From Saccharibacillus sp. O23 (GTDB lineage Bacteria > Bacillota > Bacilli > Paenibacillales > Paenibacillaceae), in assembly GCF_002205895.1 (NCBI RefSeq), contig NZ_NJDE01000025.1, positions 206,256 through 270,255 on the forward strand: a stretch of DNA of 64,000 bases. Direction: 5' to 3'. A model generated the notes under the pieces. That model saw only the letters and a program-made list of their open reading frames with translations, had not been told where the DNA came from and did no database searches. Both the position numbers and the translations under genes were made by a program. Below are positions 59,710 to 64,000 of the stretch, one piece after another; the stretch's first letter is position 1, and the number at the start of each line of letters is the position of its first letter.

Positions 59710-60015
59710 TTAGTGGTCGCCGTGGTTGCCCTTGGTCGGGTTCGTAATCACGAAACCTTCTTCTTGGGCGCTGTACAGGTAATCGATCTTGATGCCGTCG
59801 AGCATCGGCTCGCTTGCGTCCACCAGAACGTCGATTCCTTTGTCCGTGGATACGACTTCGTCGCCGTCTTTCTGAGCATCGACGTCCATGCCGTAATGGG
59901 CGTGGTCGCCGTGGGAATGCGTGACGAACACGCGGAGTTTGCGGTCTTGATTTTCTTCCTTGTTCAGTTCTTCCAACAGTTTCTTAGCGGCGTTGCGCGT
60001 GATTTTGACTTTCAT
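59710..60015 (-). CDS. HesB/IscA-like protein without cysteines, His-rich
   Basis: A 101-residue protein of the HesB/A-type fold: MKVKITRNAAKKLLEELNK at the start and DYLYSAQEEGFVITNP near the end. The three cysteines that hold clusters in IscA-type proteins are all absent; the protein has no Cys. A His-rich segment FVTHSHGDHAHYG (about 30-42) and C-terminal HGDH occupy the usual region. It may bind another metal or have lost cluster work. AAAGGAG precedes ATG 60015. Upstream of the DUF1450 gene. Confidence 0.75.
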   Translation of the reverse strand: MKVKITRNAAKKLLEELNKEENQDRKLRVFVTHSHGDHAHYGMDVDAQKDGDEVVSTDKGIDVLVDASEPMLDGIKIDYLYSAQEEGFVITNPTKGNHGDH

Positions 60016-60099
60016 GAATAGGCTCCTTTCGTTCCCGGCTTCGGGCCGGGACTCTCCGTAGAATGATAACATCGCGAAAAAATCGGAAAGCGGTCGAGG

Positions 60100-60906
60100 T
60101 TACATCGACGCAACCTGCCAGATTGCTTTGGTTCTGGCGATATACTCGGCCAGCCACTTCTGCGCGATCTTCTCGAACATGTCCGATTCGCCGCTGTGCA
60201 GGAACCGATGCTCGGGCACGGCGTCTCCGGTCTCGAGCTGTCCGCGTTCGTACAAGATGGTGCTCACTTCGCGGGCCGTTTCTTCCGCCGAACTGATCAA
60301 GCTGACGGACGGTCCCATGACCCGCTGAATCGTGTCCGCCAGAAACGGATAATGCGTGCAGCCCAGAATCAGGCAGTCGAGCGGCAGCGCGCGCAGCGGC
60401 AGCAGTTCGTTCTTGACGATCTCGTAAGTCGCCCGGCCGCTGAAATGCCCTTGTTCGACCAGCGGCACGAACGACGGACAAGCCCGGCTGACCACGTTGA
60501 CGTAAGGCGACAACTGCTTGAGCGCGTTGGCGTAAGCTTCGCTGTCCACCGTTCCTTTGGTACCGATCACGCCGATGATTCCGTTATTCGCCCGGCTGAT
60601 CGCCGCCCGCGCTCCCGGATGAATAACGCCGACGACCGGCACGTCGACTTTGGCGGCGATCACGTCGAGCGCCGCGGCGGTCGCCGTATTGCAGGCGATC
60701 ACGATCATCTTCGGATTGAACGTCATCAGATGCTCGACGATCTGCTCCGTAAACGCACGAACTTCCATCAGATCGCGCGGCCCGTAAGGCGTGCGCGCCG
60801 TATCCCCGAAATAAATGATCTGCTCTCTCGGCAGTTGACGCATCACTTCTCTCGCTACGGTCAGACCGCCGACTCCCGAATCCATAATGGCAATAGCTTG
60901 CTGCAC
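60100..60906 (-). CDS. murI: Glutamate racemase
   Basis: A 268-residue racemase: IAIMDSGVGGLTVAREV (Asp 9), IVIACNTATAAAL (Cys 72) and LILGCTHYPFL (Cys 183), the two catalytic cysteines. It converts L- to D-glutamate for peptidoglycan in the cytoplasm. Full length. The gene stands alone with no rdgB/yfcE neighbour, unlike the common racE-rdgB cluster. Confidence 0.96.
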   Translation of the reverse strand: MQQAIAIMDSGVGGLTVAREVMRQLPREQIIYFGDTARTPYGPRDLMEVRAFTEQIVEHLMTFNPKMIVIACNTATAAALDVIAAKVDVPVVGVIHPGARAAISRANNGIIGVIGTKGTVDSEAYANALKQLSPYVNVVSRACPSFVPLVEQGHFSGRATYEIVKNELLPLRALPLDCLILGCTHYPFLADTIQRVMGPSVSLISSAEETAREVSTILYERGQLETGDAVPEHRFLHSGESDMFEKIAQKWLAEYIARTKAIWQVASM

Positions 60907-61056
60907 GAGTACACGCTTCCTTCATATCGTTTTCCCGAATATCCGCATCGAACGGACATGAAGCCGTCCGGCGCGGACCGGTGCTGATTTTAAGTCCATC
61001 CCCTATCATAACGAAGCGGCTTCTTCGCCGCAAGCCGATTTTGGACGAATTCTTCG

Positions 61057-62181
61057 TTATCGTTCCCGGTCGCCGTCGCTTTCGGCGCGCGAAGAACGGG
61101 AGGCTTCCGCTTCGGCCGCCGCTGCCCGCTGCCGTTCCTGTATCCGGTATTCGCGTTCGGAACGGAATTCCGTGCCGTCTTCTTCGCGCAGGCGATAACC
61201 GGACTCGGATTCTTCCGGCCATTCGTCGCCGAACGACTCTTCTTTCTCCAGACCCACCGGATCTTCCGTCTGCGTGCCGGAATAATAAGGATGGCCCGGA
61301 TTCAGGTCGATGACCGCGCGCTCCGGGGCCAATACGGAAGGCTGTTCTTCGCAGCGCCATCTCAGGCCGGCTCCGCCGAGCAGTTGACCGTCCTCGACCC
61401 TGCCGCCGTTCCCGTAGAGATAATAGGCCGCTCCGTAGATCATCGGAATGACCCGGTCCGGCGTCAAGCCCGACACGCGGCATTGAATGTCCGGTATGCC
61501 CAGCGCCGTCAAGCCCAGCGTATCGACTAACACCTCGTCCTGCCGCTGCATCTGATAGACGCGCACGTTCAGCGCGCCGTACAGCGGCTCGTTCGCATGC
61601 GCGGCAAGGAAGCTGCGGGCATCGATCAACTGTCCGCTAGGCTGCCAATATACGGCATCGCAGCCGGTCGTCTCGACGACGCTCGCCAGCACCGATTGGA
61701 ACATCTCCATGCGCCGTTCGAACGGCAGCATCGCCGCATACCAATCGCACAAGGTCACGGTATACCGATATTCTTCCAGACGTTCCGCTCCGCCTTCCCA
61801 TTTCCAGCTCTGCTGGAGCACGCCTTCCCAATTCAATGCTTCGCGAATCGGTCTCGGATCGAACAGGCGGGTCTGCGCCGGCACTTCCGCATCCGTAAAG
61901 GTTACCGTATAATCGCCATGGTAAAAGACGGCCGCCAGCTCGAACTGATCGCTGCCCGTCGTCTCTTTGCGGCGCAGCGCTTCGTTCTCGACTTGCTCCG
62001 TTTCCCGGAACGGTCCGGTATTGATCGCGGTCTTGCGAATCCGCTGGTGAATCCCCTGCAAGATCTGCGACGGGTCGAGTTTCGGTTCCTCCCGGAACAA
62101 CAGTTCCACCGCGTAGACCGGGAGAAATCCCGGTTTGAGTCTTTTGCCGTCTCTGGGTTGCTGCCCTGCCGAATCGGTCAT
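61057..62181 (-). CDS. DUF4261 domain protein
   Basis: A 374-residue protein. The central region with EGCDAVYWQPSG-like sequence (VVETTGCDAVYWQPSGQLIDAR) and LNVRVYQMQRQDEVLVDTLGLTALGIPDIQCRVSGL matches DUF4261, whose function is unknown. A charged acidic tail (DPVGLEKEESFGDEWPEESESGYRL ... RAAAAEAEASRSSRAESDGDRER) has low complexity. AAGGAGGAAGC precedes the ATG. It is directly downstream of the YutE-like gene, 36 bp away. Confidence 0.75.
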   Translation of the reverse strand: MTDSAGQQPRDGKRLKPGFLPVYAVELLFREEPKLDPSQILQGIHQRIRKTAINTGPFRETEQVENEALRRKETTGSDQFELAAVFYHGDYTVTFTDAEVPAQTRLFDPRPIREALNWEGVLQQSWKWEGGAERLEEYRYTVTLCDWYAAMLPFERRMEMFQSVLASVVETTGCDAVYWQPSGQLIDARSFLAAHANEPLYGALNVRVYQMQRQDEVLVDTLGLTALGIPDIQCRVSGLTPDRVIPMIYGAAYYLYGNGGRVEDGQLLGGAGLRWRCEEQPSVLAPERAVIDLNPGHPYYSGTQTEDPVGLEKEESFGDEWPEESESGYRLREEDGTEFRSEREYRIQERQRAAAAEAEASRSSRAESDGDRER

Positions 62182-62217
62182 TGCTCTGCTTCCTCCTTCT
62201 TGTCCTGCTTCGGCCCG

Positions 62218-62655
62218 CTACTGCGGCCGACTTTCCCCTAGTTCGCTGAGCAGATACCGGTTCACCCGGTCCGCAAAACGTTCGAGCGCCGCGGGCAGCT
62301 CCATCGTCAACGGATGCAGCGTCTTCCGGTCCCACTCGTAATAATCCTGCACCAGAGGGCGGCGCAGTCTGACCAAACGCAGCAGCGTGCCGTGCAGCTC
62401 GTCGTCGATCACGGATTCTCCGTGAATGATGTCGACGATGTCTTCGTAACTTCCCGCGTCGCGCATAATAAAACCGTCGATCAGGTAGCTCCCGATGTCG
62501 GTAACCGCCTCGAGCGCCAGATGCAGCGCGCGTTCCTGCGCCAGTCCTTGCAGCAGCGTGCTTTCCCACTCCGCCGCGACCAGACGCATCGCTTCGATCG
62601 TCTGCGGCAGCGACAGCAGCCGCTTCTCGATCTGTTCCCGGTTCACGTAATACAA
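62218..62655 (-). CDS. DUF86/HepT-like protein (YutE family)
   Basis: A 145-residue helical protein: YYVNREQIEKRLLSL, DIGSYLIDGFIMRDAGSYEDIVDIIHGESVI and RRPLVQDYYEWDRKTLHP. The R-x(4-6)-H(Y)-type motif of HepT RNase toxins is only partly kept (RLRRPLVQDYY), as in Bacillus YutE, which acts outside a TA pair. The start is TTG 62655 with GGGAGGAA seven bases upstream; the frame back to 63126 is spurious. Confidence 0.82.
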   Translation of the reverse strand: MYYVNREQIEKRLLSLPQTIEAMRLVAAEWESTLLQGLAQERALHLALEAVTDIGSYLIDGFIMRDAGSYEDIVDIIHGESVIDDELHGTLLRLVRLRRPLVQDYYEWDRKTLHPLTMELPAALERFADRVNRYLLSELGESRPQ

Positions 62656-62792
62656 TGTCGGTTCCTCCCGTATTCGAAGGACGCGCGCCGCTCGGCCGCG
62701 CATCCGCGTCGTCAATGGTCGCGTTCGTTTTCGCCCCGCCGCCCGGAAGCGGCAGGACGTTTCGAACGATTCGTTCATGCTTCGGGCGCTGC

Positions 62793-63080
62793 TTAGATCT
62801 CGTAGTCTACGGCAAGCGAGATTTCTTTGACGCCGTTGATGTATTCGATGATCTTCTGGTGCACCGGATGCGTCTGGTAGCTTTGCAGATCGTCGAGCGT
62901 ATCGACGGTCGCCGTCAGAGCGATATCGTACGAGCGCTCCGAACGCAGAATGTCCGTGCCGACTTCCAGCGATCTCAACTGCTCGATCTTGCCGTCCATG
63001 CTGCGCAGTACTTCGGCCGCTTCGGCTACGCTTTCCGCCGAACGGTTCTTCAATTTGAAAAAGACGATATGTTTGATCAT
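62793..63080 (-). CDS. Dabb family stress-responsive barrel protein
   Basis: A 95-residue dimeric alpha/beta-barrel protein: MIKHIVFFKLKNRSAESVAEAAEVLRSM, SYDIALTATVDTLDDLQSYQTHPVHQKIIEYI. The family is stress-linked without a fixed activity. GGAGATGAGCCAAT precedes the ATG. Single gene. Confidence 0.9.
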   Translation of the reverse strand: MIKHIVFFKLKNRSAESVAEAAEVLRSMDGKIEQLRSLEVGTDILRSERSYDIALTATVDTLDDLQSYQTHPVHQKIIEYINGVKEISLAVDYEI

Positions 63081-63234
63081 ATTGGCTCATCTCCCGATGC
63101 AAGATAGAAGTCTTGACGCTTTGCAAAAAAGCTCACAAAGAAACTATATCATAAGGAGAGCGGTTACAGCCAAAATTGCGGACGGCAATTTGCCGAAAAC
63201 GCGCGGCCCGCTTCGAAGAAAGTCGGCGGGAACA

Positions 63235-63275
63235 TAAAAAAAGACCGCTGCCGGATTGCGGCAAGCGGCCTTGCG
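63235..63275 (-). terminator. Terminator of the LPXTG protein gene
   Basis: GCCGCTTGCCG/CGGCAGCGGT with TTTTTTT on the minus strand. Confidence 0.82.
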
Positions 63276-63310
63276 AAAAAGGTTTTCGGCAGACAAGACC
63301 GAAGAGAGGT

Positions 63311-63905
63311 TTAACGCGAACGGCGCATGCCGATCAAAGCGCCGGAAGCGATCAGCAGCAGTCCCGCGAACAGGAATCCGGCTTCACTTCCCGTCTCGCC
63401 CGTCTGAGGCAGCATCGAACCGCCGTTCCAGTTCGCGGCATAAGCGGTCTCTGTCATGCCTGCTTCATTGGAAGCATTTCCTGCGGCAGCAGGAACCGCG
63501 GTATCGGCGCTCGAAGCTTCGGTCATCGAATCGCCGGCTCCCGACGCTTCGGTCGTGACTGCCGGAACTCCCGTAATGCCCGAAGCGCCGGCCATCGCGA
63601 TCGCGCCGTCGGTAATGCCGCGGAAGTCGTCGTCCGCCGGAGCCGTCGCGTCGAATTCGTCGCTTTCGACAACGGTCGCCGGCGTGACGGAGTTATCCGT
63701 ACCTTGAGCGTCGACGGCCGGAACTTCGATCGTCACTTCGCCGGAAGACGAGATCACCGTTCCCGGCGTCGTTCCGCCGTTGTTGCCACCGTTGCCGGTT
63801 CCCGGCGTCGTTCCTACGTTATTGCCGCCGTTGTCCGTTCCCGGCGTCGTTCCCCCGTTGTTGCCGCCGTTGTCGGTTCCCGGCGTCGTTCCCCCGTTGT
63901 TGCCG
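63311..63905 (-). CDS. LPXTG-anchored surface protein, 5' part missing
   Basis: The C-terminus reads LPQTGETGSEAGFLFAGLLLIASGALIGMRRSR: an LPQTG sortase motif, a hydrophobic helix and a basic tail, so the protein should be joined to peptidoglycan by sortase A. Before it, a Ala/Thr/Ser-rich stretch and about four copies of a 13-residue repeat (GGNNGGTTPGTDN; 39-bp unit, about 63765-63905). The signal peptide and start are missing. Codons beyond 63905 do not continue the repeat and match a sequencing adapter, so the open frame to 63973 is not trusted. Adhesion or envelope role unknown. Confidence 0.8.
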
Positions 63906-63910
63906 CCAAG

Positions 63911-64000
63911 ATTACTTCGTATGCTGTCTTCTGCTTGAAAAATAAACACAACTCCAATCCTGTTCGATGGCACGCACTTATCGAATACGCCTTGTCAACA
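63911..64000. other. Probable sequencing-adapter tail at the window end
   Basis: GTATGCTGTCTTCTGCTTG (63919-63937) differs at one base from the Illumina P7 adapter end, and it is followed by AAAAATAAACACAA, like an adapter read-through. It abuts a 39-bp tandem repeat, a typical assembly break point. No biological feature is claimed here. Confidence 0.8.

Noticed and set aside
63988..64000. CCTTGTCAACA at the window end as a fourth copy of the interspersed palindrome
   Set aside because: It is a short match inside the doubtful adapter-like tail.

Overview
The window reads as chromosome of a Gram-positive member of the Bacillota, most likely Paenibacillaceae (a Paenibacillus or Saccharibacillus relative; the genus is my inference). 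Evidence: sigma-A promoters with TTGACA/TATAAT spacing, AGGAGG ribosome sites with many TTG/GTG starts, FosB (a bacillithiol-dependent enzyme), YtpB-type curcumene synthase, YugP, YesL, YutE and YpsC homologues, a TnrA/GlnR box, an LPXTG wall anchor and an LtaS-like enzyme. The backbone is GC-rich; one 8.4 kb block is strikingly AT-rich.

Layout. 1-9.8 kb: the 3' end of citramalate synthase, a nitrogen-linked minus-strand group (ammonium transporter, DUF294 nucleotidyltransferase, DnaQ-like exonuclease), a MerR regulator, YugP protease, a membrane diguanylate cyclase, a rhomboid protease and thiol peroxidase. 9.8-28 kb: a 6S-like RNA gene, YesL, DEAD-box helicase CshA, YitT, a glycoside-hydrolase-like protein, MATE and MOP transporters, phosphofructokinase, YtpB, a cold shock protein, PepF, an M42 peptidase and a phosphodiester glycosidase. 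28-34.6 kb: small accessory genes (GNATs, VOC proteins, FosB, ASCH, DinB) plus two broken genes.

34.67-43.07 kb: the outstanding region. Cassettes, mostly one or two minus-strand genes each, are separated by near-identical 96-bp imperfect palindromes. The palindromes carry AAC/GTT ends, and each cassette's two ends are complementary to each other, as expected for integron attC sites. No integron integrase is visible, so this looks like a CALIN (attC array lacking an integrase) in a Bacillota chromosome. Cassettes carry an HNH protein, a membrane/nucleotidyltransferase pair, an MqsR-like/Panacea toxin-antitoxin pair, a HIT protein, a DUF4145 protein, small hypotheticals and one apparently non-coding cassette made of 16-bp tandem repeats.

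43.3-64 kb: GyrI-like protein, ABC-F ATPase, TetR-DUF92 pair, FAH-family enzyme, glycerophosphodiesterase, CapA, the heme operon hemE-hemH-hemY of the coproporphyrin route, an O-methyltransferase, YpsC rRNA methyltransferase, LtaS-like enzyme, a cysteine-less HesB-like protein, glutamate racemase, YutE-like protein and an LPXTG protein cut off at the window end. The last ~90 bases contain a near match to the Illumina P7 adapter, so that end is probably a contig end and should not be read as biology.
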